Positions 7,454-15,113 of a stretch of 44,372 nucleotides of DNA are shown in pieces. Where the stretch lies: positions 1 to 44,372 of the forward strand of contig JAHFTX010000024.1 of assembly GCA_023265395.1 (NCBI GenBank), read 5' to 3'. The notes under the pieces were generated by a model. The model saw only the letters and a program-made list of their open reading frames with translations, was not told the origin of the DNA and did not search any database. Made by a program: the position numbers and the translations under genes. Each line of letters begins with the position of its first letter. Within the stretch, counting starts at the first letter, position 1. The DNA is from Thermoplasmata archaeon. Lineage in GTDB: Archaea > Thermoplasmatota > DTKX01 > JAHFTX01.

Positions 7454-8635
7454 TCATCTCGCGCGCGCGGACCGCCCCTTGCGCGCGCCGACGACCTGCA
7501 CGGGCCTGAGCTGCTCGCCGACGTAGTTCAGCTCCAACCGTCCGCGGCCCCGCGCGGCCTTGCGGGCGAGCATCGACGTCACCAGCAGCGGCAAGCCGAT
7601 GCTGACATCGACCTGGCACTGTCGGAAGTTGGCCACCTTGGAGACCTTGCCCCACGAGCGCGCCTCGCTGATCGTGCTGCCGCTGAGCCCGCCGGTGGAG
7701 GGCTGGTCCATGGTCAGCTGGAAGGCGTAGCGGTGGCCGCCGGTCTCGACGTTGAAGACGTAGGCCATCACCACGCTGTCGTTGATGTAGTTCTTGGGCA
7801 CGCCGCCGCCGATGTAGATCGCCGCCGTGCCGCCGCGGGAGCGGACCACCAGCTGCGTGATCTCGTAGTTGTCGAGGATGGTGTCGAGCACCAGGCGCTC
7901 GCGCTTGGCGCGCCGCGCGCGGTGCAGGTGGTCGGTCATGCCGATGCCGATGGAGCTGTCGGCCAGCGCGGGCGCGAACATCGGCACGCCATGGCGCGCC
8001 GCCTGCCCGACGATGCTGTCCTTGTCCCTTCGGAGCTCGGGTAGCTTGCCGATGCGCTCGAGGTACCAGCGGGTCGAGTGGATGCCGCCCCCCATGGCAT
8101 CGGCCTGCTTGCCCATCCACACGTCGGTCTCCCAGAAGCGCTCCTCGTCGACGTAGGTGTCGTAGATGCGGTCGATCAGCAGGTCGCGCAGGGCGACGTC
8201 GTCGGCCTCGGGGGTGCCGCGCCAGTGGTCGTGGCCGCGGGCCTGGTAGACGTCTTGGTAGAGGACCGCTCCCGTCGAGACGATGGCATCGACGAGCCCC
8301 TCGCGGACCATCGTGGCGATGGTCTTGCGCAGCCCCGCGGCGATCAGCGGCCCAGCAAGGCCCAGCAGGATCGTCGGCCGGCGGCGGTCGCGCAACGCGC
8401 GCTCCCAGATGTCGGCGCACTCCCCCAGCGCACGGGCCTGGATCGACATCCCCGTAAAGGCGCGCATCATCGCATCGACGCTGGTCGCCTTGGCGGGGTC
8501 GACCTGGACGATGGGAGTCGACAGCAGCTTCCGCTTCGCCGCGCGGTCGGCGGCGCTGCGGAGGCGCAAGAAGTCGGGGTGGGATCCCTCGTCGGCGTGG
8601 GGCGCAGCTGCGCCTCTGGAGCGCTTCGTGGCCAT
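7454..8635 (-). CDS. Deoxyhypusine synthase-family protein
   Basis: A 393-residue homologue of deoxyhypusine synthase, which transfers the butylamine group of spermidine to a lysine of aIF5A. The NAD-binding and active-site segments are present: EGLVDAIVSTGA (about 112-123), GGGVPKNYIND (277-286), and GSTISEARSWGK with the lysine that forms the enzyme intermediate at 330. In eukaryotic DHS the GGG motif is followed by KHHI, with a catalytic His. Here it is KNYI, with Asn282 in that place, a pattern I associate with the 'DHS-like' subfamily in bacteria and some archaea. The substrate could therefore be aIF5A, agmatine-related or another polyamine acceptor. It is the last gene of the minus-strand nop5-flpA block, 25 nt after its neighbour's stop. 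Confidence 0.85.
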   Translation of the reverse strand: MATKRSRGAAAPHADEGSHPDFLRLRSAADRAAKRKLLSTPIVQVDPAKATSVDAMMRAFTGMSIQARALGECADIWERALRDRRRPTILLGLAGPLIAAGLRKTIATMVREGLVDAIVSTGAVLYQDVYQARGHDHWRGTPEADDVALRDLLIDRIYDTYVDEERFWETDVWMGKQADAMGGGIHSTRWYLERIGKLPELRRDKDSIVGQAARHGVPMFAPALADSSIGIGMTDHLHRARRAKRERLVLDTILDNYEITQLVVRSRGGTAAIYIGGGVPKNYINDSVVMAYVFNVETGGHRYAFQLTMDQPSTGGLSGSTISEARSWGKVSKVANFRQCQVDVSIGLPLLVTSMLARKAARGRGRLELNYVGEQLRPVQVVGARKGRSARAR

Positions 8636-8660
8636 GGGCCGGAAACGCAGCGTCCGGTTC

Positions 8661-9239
8661 TTAGCGCTTTGGCTGGTCGGGTTGCAGCGCCCACCCCTCC
8701 TCGGGTGGGAGCATCAGCGCCGGCGGGGGGTGGTGGAGCCCGCGCAGCGGTGCGCGGGTGCGTGCCTGCCACAGCGGTCGCAGCGCATCGACGGCTTCCG
8801 TGGGCGTGCCCACCGGCACGACCCCGGGCACCTGCCAGGTGCCCAAGCCCACCACGGTGCCGAAGAAGAGCAGGCCGTAGCCGATCTCGGTGAGGGTGCC
8901 ATGGCTGCCGTCGATGGCCAGCACGGCGTCGCCGTTGAGCACCACGGCCAGGTTGCGCGCGAAGCCGATTCCCGTGGCGATGGGGATGGTCACGTAGGGG
9001 TTGGCAGCCTCCAGCTCGTAGTGGGGGAGGATACCGATGGTGGTGCCTCCGGCAGCAACGGCGCCGCGGCAGACCGCCGCCATCACGCCGCTGAGGCCAC
9101 CACTGACGACCGTCACGCCCTCGGCCGCCAGGAGGGTACCGACCTGCTCGGCCGCAGCCAACGCCGGCGGCTCGGCATGGGCGCCGCCGATGACCGAGAC
9201 GCGCGGCGGGCGGACTAGTGCACGGAGCTGCTCGCCCAT
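8661..9239 (-). CDS. TIGR00725/LOG-like Rossmann-fold protein
   Basis: A 192-residue protein of the TIGR00725 type, related to the lysine-decarboxylase-like (LOG) and MoCo-carrier fold. Seen: an N-terminal strand VSVIGGAHA, the loop SGGLSGVMAAVCRGA and the motif IDGSHGTLTEIGYGL, which stands where LOG enzymes have PGGxGTxxE. A nucleotide or phosphoribosyl ligand is likely by fold, but the reaction is unknown. ATG 9239 (MGEQLRALV) is preferred over the start at 9254. The palindrome CCCCTTAAGGGG at 9260-9271 sits about 26 nt upstream and may be the core promoter, although the gene could also be co-transcribed with flpA. Confidence 0.8.
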   Translation of the reverse strand: MGEQLRALVRPPRVSVIGGAHAEPPALAAAEQVGTLLAAEGVTVVSGGLSGVMAAVCRGAVAAGGTTIGILPHYELEAANPYVTIPIATGIGFARNLAVVLNGDAVLAIDGSHGTLTEIGYGLLFFGTVVGLGTWQVPGVVPVGTPTEAVDALRPLWQARTRAPLRGLHHPPPALMLPPEEGWALQPDQPKR

Positions 9240-9259
9240 GGCGCCGCCAGGCAACGCTG

Positions 9260-9271
9260 CCCCTTAAGGGG
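9260..9271. promoter_or_regulatory. CCCCTTAAGGGG palindrome over the flpA stop
   Basis: A perfect 12-bp palindrome overlapping the flpA stop codon. Its centre lies about 26 nt upstream of the ATG of the TIGR00725-like gene, the distance expected for a TATA element of a leaderless archaeal transcript. Confidence 0.35.
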
Positions 9272-9911
9272 TACCGGTCGACGCAGCCGCCGTGCCCAGG
9301 CGCACCACCAGTGCGGCGTGGTCGCGCTCGAAGGGGCCCAGCCCGATGCGTTCGAGCAGCTGGGCCTGCGGCGGCAGGCCGACCTCCACCTCGTCGATGA
9401 TCGCCCCCGGAGGTGCCGCGGCATCGATGGAGCGCGCCTTGACCATCAGCATCCCCAGCGCGCCAGGGCGGCAGAAGCGCGCGGCGTTGGCGGCGAAGAT
9501 CGCCCCTTGGTTGGGTGCGGCCACGTCCTGGTAGAGCACATCGACCAGACCGACGATGGCGCCGTAGCGCTCGGGCATCGACGCATCGGCCTGCAGGGGG
9601 ACGACGTTGTCGCGCTCGCCACAGAGCGTGACCAGCTCGCGCAACGGACGCAGCGCCTTCTCGACGGCGAAGACCCGCCCGCGCGGACAGCAGTCGGCGA
9701 TGTGGCTGACCGTCGTGCCCGACGCAGCGCCGAGGTAGAGGACGCGGCAGCCCTCCCCAAAGGGCCAGGCGGTGCCGCCGAGCTTGAGGTAGGCGGCGAG
9801 CTTCGAGCGGTTGGGGGAGAAGGGGCGCAGCTCTCCGTCCGGCCCGAGCGTGAACCGCCTCGTGCCCTGGGCATAGAGCCCCGGGGCGACCAGCTGCGGC
9901 GTGTCGCTCAT
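9264..9911 (-). CDS. flpA: Fibrillarin-like rRNA/tRNA 2'-O-methyltransferase
   Basis: A 215-residue fibrillarin, the SAM-dependent methyltransferase of the C/D-box sRNP that methylates ribose 2'-OH of rRNA and tRNA. Seen: the N-terminal AQGTRRFTLG strand pair, the RSKLAAYLKLG segment typical of archaeal fibrillarins, the SAM motif VLYLGAASGTTVSHIAD, then VFAVEKALRPLREL, the VLYQDVAAPNQ strand and LMVKARSID. The length is close to the archaeal norm of about 225. ATG 9911 is chosen over the GTG at 9920 because GGGTGGAGG precedes it closely. It lies 13 nt after the stop of the propeller gene, and nop5 is the gene before that. Confidence 0.93.
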   Translation of the reverse strand: MSDTPQLVAPGLYAQGTRRFTLGPDGELRPFSPNRSKLAAYLKLGGTAWPFGEGCRVLYLGAASGTTVSHIADCCPRGRVFAVEKALRPLRELVTLCGERDNVVPLQADASMPERYGAIVGLVDVLYQDVAAPNQGAIFAANAARFCRPGALGMLMVKARSIDAAAPPGAIIDEVEVGLPPQAQLLERIGLGPFERDHAALVVRLGTAAASTGTP

Positions 9912-9924
9912 GGCCTCCACCCGC

Positions 9925-11721
9925 TCAGTGCAGCCGCGCGAAGCAGAAGGGGCACCCGGCCCAGTCGGCCTGCACCGGCTTGTAGCAGGAGGGGCACTGC
10001 CGCATCTGCGCGCTGGGCGGCGCTTCGCCGGGCGCAGGGACCGACGCCCGTGCGGCCGCGGAGGCGACCGCTTGGCGGCTGCGCAGGCGCGCGGCGGCTC
10101 CTTCGGGCGGGCCCTGGTGGTGCTCCTCGATCTCGGTGTGCGGTGCTGGGCGTCCGGTCCGCTTGGCCGCCTGGACCTTGGCCATCAGCTTGCGCACATC
10201 CCCCAGCTGGATGACCGCACGGGACTTGGTCAGCGCCACCGGCGCCTCTGCGGTCACCTCCCACGGATGGGCACGCTCCTGGAGGAACTCCCGTCCCTCG
10301 CTGTCGGTGAAGGCCACCAGCACCCGTACCGGATGGGTCCCCGCCCCCGAGACGGTGACATTGAGCGCGGTCTCGACGAAGGCGCCGACACCGACGTCCT
10401 CCCAGGTGGCCTGGCCCATGACCTCCACGGGTCCTTGGAAGCGCAGGGCGACCTTGGCGGCGCGGGCGGTGCCGCTGTTGAACAGGATCACGTTGATGCG
10501 GCTGGCGCCGCCGACGCCAAAGCTCTGGGGGGAGACGCCGAGCACCGCGATGTCGGGCTTGGTCTTCTCCGAGAGGCGCTTGGCCAGCGACTCGGCGCCT
10601 TGGGCGTAATGGAGGGCCGAGGTGAACTCGCGGCGGCTGAGGTCCAGCTCGGCCTTCTGCAGCAGCACCTCGGCCTCGATGGTGGGGACCCCGGCGCCCT
10701 TGAGGGACTTGAGGGCCTCGCGGGTGTTGTCGAGGAACCCGCTGAAGAAGGCGGTGTTGTCGAACAGGTGCAGGTGCCCATCATCGCCCCCGGCCAGCAG
10801 ATAGTCCCCCATGGGGGTGCTCGCGAGGCATCGCAACGCCTGGGCGGCCTTGTACCGCCAGAGCAACTCGCCGTTGCGGCTGAAGAAGTAGAGGCTGTTG
10901 TCGTCGGAGGTGGCGGCGCAGTACTCGCCGCTGGTGCTGATCGCCACCCCGGTGATCGTGCCGCGGCTCTGCCAGCGGCGGACCATCGCACCTTCGCGGT
11001 TGAGCAGCAGCACCTCGTTGCCCGCACCGATGATCATCGAGCCAGCGTCGGCGGCCAGGCGCACCACCGCGCCCTCGTCGGGGGAGCGCGGGTTCCACTT
11101 GAGGGAGCCCGTGCGGTCGAGGAAGTAGGTGCGCTTGTCGCTACAGCAGGCGACCACGAAGTCCCCGGCCCCCGAGAGGCCCAGGCAGTTGACGGCACCT
11201 TGGGTGGTGAAGCGCCAGAGCAGCTCGCCGCGGCTGTTGAGGTAGCTGATGGTGTCGTCGTCGGCGCCCAGCGCGATGAAGGTGCCCTTGTCCGAGATCG
11301 CCACGGCACGGACCGGTCCGCCGGTGTCGAAGCGCCAGGGGACCTTCCCGTTGCGGTCCACGAGGTAGGCCGCACCGCTGGACGAGCCGACCACCAGCAG
11401 CGCCCCGCTCTCGTTGATGGCCAGCGAGAGCACGGTCTCCTTGATGACGACCTTCCAGAGCTCCTTGCCGCGGCGGTCGAACAGGTGCAGGTGCCCTGCG
11501 GTCGTGGCCGCCGCGACGAACTGGCCGTCGCCGCTGAGCTGCAGGTGACTGAGCGGCTCTTGCAGGTCGATCTGCCACAGCGTCGTGCCGTCGATGCCCT
11601 GGGCCAGCAGCCAGCCGTTGGCGGTCCCGGCGACGCTGAAGGTGCCGTCGGCGGTGGTGTGGACCATCAGCACCGGACCGGGTGCCTGCACCTCCCAGAC
11701 CTGCCGTCCGCTGGCGACCAT
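9925..11721 (-). CDS. Cytosolic beta-propeller protein with C-terminal zinc ribbon, between nop5 and flpA
   Basis: A 598-residue protein with no signal peptide. Residues 1-330 are about eight repeats ending in patterns such as 'GKELWK', 'GKVPWRF', 'GELLWRF' and 'GELLWRYK', a PQQ/WD40-type propeller. Residues 335-395 are helical (TREALKSLKGAG, EFTSALHYAQGAE). Residues 400-500 form a beta-sandwich of CARDB type. After a basic, proline-rich linker the C-terminus is a zinc ribbon with two CxxC knuckles, CPSCYKPV and CPFC. The protein has its own TTTAAA box 34 nt upstream but is separated from nop5 by only 53 nt and from flpA by 13. A scaffold for the sRNP or ribosome assembly is an inference from position. 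The family is not recognised. Confidence 0.8.
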   Translation of the reverse strand: MVASGRQVWEVQAPGPVLMVHTTADGTFSVAGTANGWLLAQGIDGTTLWQIDLQEPLSHLQLSGDGQFVAAATTAGHLHLFDRRGKELWKVVIKETVLSLAINESGALLVVGSSSGAAYLVDRNGKVPWRFDTGGPVRAVAISDKGTFIALGADDDTISYLNSRGELLWRFTTQGAVNCLGLSGAGDFVVACCSDKRTYFLDRTGSLKWNPRSPDEGAVVRLAADAGSMIIGAGNEVLLLNREGAMVRRWQSRGTITGVAISTSGEYCAATSDDNSLYFFSRNGELLWRYKAAQALRCLASTPMGDYLLAGGDDGHLHLFDNTAFFSGFLDNTREALKSLKGAGVPTIEAEVLLQKAELDLSRREFTSALHYAQGAESLAKRLSEKTKPDIAVLGVSPQSFGVGGASRINVILFNSGTARAAKVALRFQGPVEVMGQATWEDVGVGAFVETALNVTVSGAGTHPVRVLVAFTDSEGREFLQERAHPWEVTAEAPVALTKSRAVIQLGDVRKLMAKVQAAKRTGRPAPHTEIEEHHQGPPEGAAARLRSRQAVASAAARASVPAPGEAPPSAQMRQCPSCYKPVQADWAGCPFCFARLH

Positions 11722-11725
11722 GGCC

Positions 11726-11760
11726 GACCCCCGCTCAGGAGGGGGTCATCGCGGTTTAAA
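11726..11760 (-). promoter_or_regulatory. TATA box and inverted repeat of the propeller gene
   Basis: TTTAAA at 11755-11760 lies 34-39 nt upstream of the ATG at 11721. Between them is a perfect 7-bp inverted repeat, GACCCCC at 11726-11732 and GGGGGTC at 11741-11747 with an 8-nt spacer, which covers the predicted transcription start. It could be an operator or a short 5' hairpin. Confidence 0.45.
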
Positions 11761-11774
11761 GGCGTGTCGCTCCC

Positions 11775-12953
11775 TCAACGGCGAGGGTCCCGGGAGGGTC
11801 CTCGACGTCCCTCCCGTCGCCCGTGGCCCCGAGCGCCTGAGCCGACGCGCGGGCGCGGTCGGGTCGCGCGGCGCGCCGCGGCCCGCTCATCGAGCTCGGC
11901 GTCGCTGAGGATGCGCGTGCGCGCGCGGATGCGCTCGACCTGCCGTTGGAGCCGCTGCTGCAGCAGGTCACCCAAGGCGCGGTTGCCCGCAGCGTCGGCC
12001 TTGGCCGCCAGCGAGAGGTTGGCCGAGAGCGCACGAGCGAGCTTGCCCCGGTGCGAGCGGGGGGCCGCGTGGATCAGCGGGTGTTGGAAGATCACCCCAT
12101 GCTTGGGGGCGTCACCCTCGCCGCGCCGGTGCCGGAAGAAGGCCTTCTCGGCCCCCAGCATCTGCAGCGTCCCTGCAGGCATGCGCGCCAGCGCGCCCAG
12201 GCCGCCCCCGAGCGTCAGCAACCGTGCCGCCAGCACCGGGCCGGCGACCAGGCTGAGCATCGGTGCGACGGTCGCCATGCGGTGCTGCAGGTGCTCCTCG
12301 AGCTCCTCGCGGGCCCGCAGCACCTGCTGGAGGGTCTGCCCATAGGCGCGCAGCGCCTCGGCCTCCTTGTGGGGCAGCGGCGTCCCCGCAAGCCCGAGCG
12401 GTCGCCCCAACGCGGCGGCGACCTGGTGCGGGGTCGGGTCGGCGACGATCGCCGCAGCGTAGGAGGCGACGGTGAACTGCTCGGGAGCGATCGCAGCCAG
12501 CCCCGGGGCGCTCAACCCGTGCCACTCCCGCAGGCGGTCGGAGAGCAGGTTGATGGTGCGGGTCAGGTCGTCATGGGCCAGCAGCGCCTGGACGGCAAAG
12601 CGGTCGTCCCCGACCTGCTGCAGCCGTCCGGCGGCGACGTCGCGCGCAGCGGCGACGAGCAACCCCTCGTCGATGCCCTGGGAAGCCGCGCGGTCGGGCA
12701 GGTCCCTCAAGGGTGCGGGCAGGGGCAAGAGGCTGCCCAGGGACCAAAGACGCTGCTCGCACACCTGGAGGGGCTGCTGGTGGTGTGCCGCAAGGGTCGC
12801 CAGGGCAAGGTCGCTGGGGAGGACCGCACCCTCGAGCAACGCGATGAGGCGCGCCGAGACGGCAGGGACCGTCGGCTCGACCAGGGCCGTCGAGGTGATG
12901 GCGCCATCCTCGACCAGCACCGATCCCCACCAGGTGCTCAGCAGCAGGGGCAT
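11775..12953 (-). CDS. nop5: C/D-box sRNP scaffold protein Nop5 (Nop56/58 family)
   Basis: A 392-residue Nop5, the protein that bridges fibrillarin and L7Ae on C/D-box guide RNAs. Residues 1-120 form the N-terminal fibrillarin-binding domain, beginning MPLLLSTWWGSVLVEDG. Residues 130-220 are the coiled-coil region. Residues 225-320 are the Nop domain, with VAGPVLAARLLTLGGGLGALA, AEKAFFRH and the stretch KHGVIFQHPLI. The last 50 residues are a very basic Arg-rich tail, as in many archaeal Nop5 proteins. The fibrillarin gene lies downstream on the same strand but, unusually, with a propeller gene in between. A CCCTTAGGG element at 12980-12988, about 30 nt upstream of the ATG, may be the core promoter shared with the divergent argS. 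Confidence 0.93.
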   Translation of the reverse strand: MPLLLSTWWGSVLVEDGAITSTALVEPTVPAVSARLIALLEGAVLPSDLALATLAAHHQQPLQVCEQRLWSLGSLLPLPAPLRDLPDRAASQGIDEGLLVAAARDVAAGRLQQVGDDRFAVQALLAHDDLTRTINLLSDRLREWHGLSAPGLAAIAPEQFTVASYAAAIVADPTPHQVAAALGRPLGLAGTPLPHKEAEALRAYGQTLQQVLRAREELEEHLQHRMATVAPMLSLVAGPVLAARLLTLGGGLGALARMPAGTLQMLGAEKAFFRHRRGEGDAPKHGVIFQHPLIHAAPRSHRGKLARALSANLSLAAKADAAGNRALGDLLQQRLQRQVERIRARTRILSDAELDERAAARRATRPRPRVGSGARGHGRREGRRGPSRDPRR

Positions 12954-13039
12954 CGTCCAGCGCAGCGCCTCCGCCGAGCCCTAAGGGTTGTGGTCCCAGC
13001 GGCAGGCACAAAGGGGGGGAGTGCACCTGCCCGGGGGCG

Positions 13040-14782
13040 ATGGCAGATCCCTTCGGGACCTTCGAGCAGCAGCTGCACAGCGCCCTCGCGACGGTCGCAC
13101 CGGCGCTGGGTGTCCACGGTGCGCTGCCCATCACGGAGGTCCCCCCGGAGCGCACGGGCCACCTTGCGGTGCCCTGCTTCGTGCTGGCGAAGCCCCTCAA
13201 GGTGCGCCCCGAGGAGGCCGCCCTGCGGCTGCAGGCGGCGCTGGAGACCGCGGCCAGCGAATCGCGCATCGAGCTGCCGGGCTCCCTCTCGACCGCCGGA
13301 GGCTTCCTCAACCTCACCCTCGAACCAGCACGCTTGGCCGCCAGCGTGCTCGAGGCTGTCCAGGACGAGGGTGCACGCTATGGTCACTGGCCCTCCAGCG
13401 GCACGACCGTCCTGCTCGAGCACACCAGCGCCAACCCCACCGGTCCCTTCCACGTCGGCCGCGCGCGCAACCCCATCCTCGGCGACACGCTCGCGCGGGT
13501 GCTGCGCGCCGCTGGTGACATCGTCGAGGTCCACTACTGGGTCAACGACGTGGGCAAGCAGGTGGTGATCCTCAGCTGGGGCGTCGAGCACATGGCGCGC
13601 CTGACCCCTTCGGCCGCCGAGCGCGAGAAGCCCGACCACCAGCTGGTCACCTACTACCAGCAGGCCAACGCTGCGATGGAGACGGACCCGACCGTCGCCG
13701 CCGCGGTGGATGCGCGCCTGCGCGCCCTCGAATCGGGCGACCGCTCTGCCCGTGAGGCGGTCGCCTCGGGCGTGCGCGAGATGCTCGTCGGCATGCAACA
13801 GACCCTGCGCGACCTCGACGTCACCATCGACGTGTGGGACTACGAGAGCTCCCTCATCAGCGATGGCTCGACCAAGGCCGTCGTCGAGGGGCTCAGCAGC
13901 AGCCCGCACGCGGGCGTCGAGGAGGGCGCCCACTTCCTCGACCTGGCCGCGCTGGGCCTCGGCGGCAAGGAGCGGTTCTACTTTACCCGCGGCGATGGCA
14001 CGAGCCTCTACACCACCCGCGACGTCGCCTACCACCGCGCCAAGGCGCGGAAGGCCGACCGGCTGATCAACATCCTCGGCGAGGACCACAAGCAGCAAGC
14101 GGCAGAGTTGGCCGCCGCGCTCAAGGTGCTGGACGTCCCAACGCTCCCCGAATCGGTCTTCTACAGCTTCGTCGCCTTGCCCGAAGGGCGCATGAGCACG
14201 CGCAGCGGCAGGGTCGTCTTCATCGACGACCTTATCGAGGAGTCGGTCAAGCGCGCCGAGGCGGAAGTCCGCGCCCGTCGCCCGGAGCTCTCGCCGGAGG
14301 AGTGGGCGAAGATCTCCCGTCACGTCGGTATCGGTGCCCTGCGCTACAACCTCGTGCGCGTCAAGGCGGCCAAGAACATCACCTTCTCCTGGGAGGAGGC
14401 CCTCAGCTTCGACGGCGACAGCGCCCCCTTCCTGCAGTACAGCCACGCCCGCTGCGCCGCCATCCTGCGCAAGGCCGCGGGTGCGCCTGCGGCCAGCAGC
14501 GTGCAGCAGTTCTCGACCCTGACCGACCAACGCGAGCAGGCGCTCCTGTGGACGATCGGACGGTTCCCCTCGCTCGTGCGGCAGTGCGCCACCACGCTCG
14601 AGGTCCACCACCTGCCCTCCTACCTCAACCTCGTCGCCACCGAGTGCAACCGCTTCTACGAGCACTGCCCCGTGCTGGGCGCGCCCCAGCAGGCAGCCCG
14701 CCTCTCGCTAGTGGCGGCGACCAAGCAGACCCTCGGCAATGGGCTGCGCCTGCTGGGGATCGAACCGCTGGAGCAGATGTAG
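13040..14782 (+). CDS. argS: Arginyl-tRNA synthetase
   Basis: A 580-residue class I synthetase that charges tRNA-Arg. The N-terminal additional domain covers roughly residues 1-110. The catalytic domain has the HIGH-type motif in TSANPTGPFHVGRARN (HVGR at 138-141) and the KMSKS-type motif GRMSTRSG at about 383-390. The C-terminal DALR anticodon-binding domain includes KNITFSWEEALSF, YSHARCAAI and the closing VVAATKQTLGNGLRLLGI. The length matches the family. The ATG at 13040 follows a GGGGGCG stretch. The region is divergent from nop5 with an 86-nt shared gap. Confidence 0.96.
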   Translation: MADPFGTFEQQLHSALATVAPALGVHGALPITEVPPERTGHLAVPCFVLAKPLKVRPEEAALRLQAALETAASESRIELPGSLSTAGGFLNLTLEPARLAASVLEAVQDEGARYGHWPSSGTTVLLEHTSANPTGPFHVGRARNPILGDTLARVLRAAGDIVEVHYWVNDVGKQVVILSWGVEHMARLTPSAAEREKPDHQLVTYYQQANAAMETDPTVAAAVDARLRALESGDRSAREAVASGVREMLVGMQQTLRDLDVTIDVWDYESSLISDGSTKAVVEGLSSSPHAGVEEGAHFLDLAALGLGGKERFYFTRGDGTSLYTTRDVAYHRAKARKADRLINILGEDHKQQAAELAAALKVLDVPTLPESVFYSFVALPEGRMSTRSGRVVFIDDLIEESVKRAEAEVRARRPELSPEEWAKISRHVGIGALRYNLVRVKAAKNITFSWEEALSFDGDSAPFLQYSHARCAAILRKAAGAPAASSVQQFSTLTDQREQALLWTIGRFPSLVRQCATTLEVHHLPSYLNLVATECNRFYEHCPVLGAPQQAARLSLVAATKQTLGNGLRLLGIEPLEQM

Positions 14783-14792
14783 GGGGCCGACC

Positions 14793-15074
14793 GTGGTGCC
14801 ACTCCGCGATGTCCTGCCACCGCCCGCGCCGCCGCAGGAGCCGCACAAGGAGGTCATGGACCCGCGGGCGCGGCGGATCCTGCAGGTGCTCATCGTGTGC
14901 GTGGCGGTCGGGGTGCTGGCGACCTACCTGCTGCAGCGCGTCATCGACGGGGCCCTGGAGCGGATGTTGCTCACCGGGGTGCTGTGGCTGGGCCTGCTCG
15001 GCGGTGCCACGCGCACCACCCTGGAGATCCTCCAGCCGCGGGAGCGCACCGGTGGCGACCAGGGAGCGCCCTGA
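14793..15074 (+). CDS. Small two-helix membrane protein
   Basis: A 93-residue protein starting at GTG 14793, 10 nt after the argS stop and preceded by AGGGGGCC. The ATG at 14856 inside the frame, directly behind AAGGAGGTC, is an alternative start giving 72 residues. The N-terminus is proline-rich. Two hydrophobic helices are visible, ILQVLIVCVAVGVLATYLL and MLLTGVLWLGLLGGAT, followed by a short charged tail. No family is recognised. The position suggests co-transcription with argS. Confidence 0.6.
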   Translation: MVPLRDVLPPPAPPQEPHKEVMDPRARRILQVLIVCVAVGVLATYLLQRVIDGALERMLLTGVLWLGLLGGATRTTLEILQPRERTGGDQGAP

Positions 15075-15113
15075 GGGGCCGCCGTCGCTTCGGTCGGGGC
15101 AGCTGAAAGGTTC

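Noticed and set aside
9901-13568. Long plus-strand ORFs antisense to the propeller gene and nop5
   Set aside because: The products are low-complexity and Arg/Gly/Ala-rich, and both minus-strand genes show clear domains.
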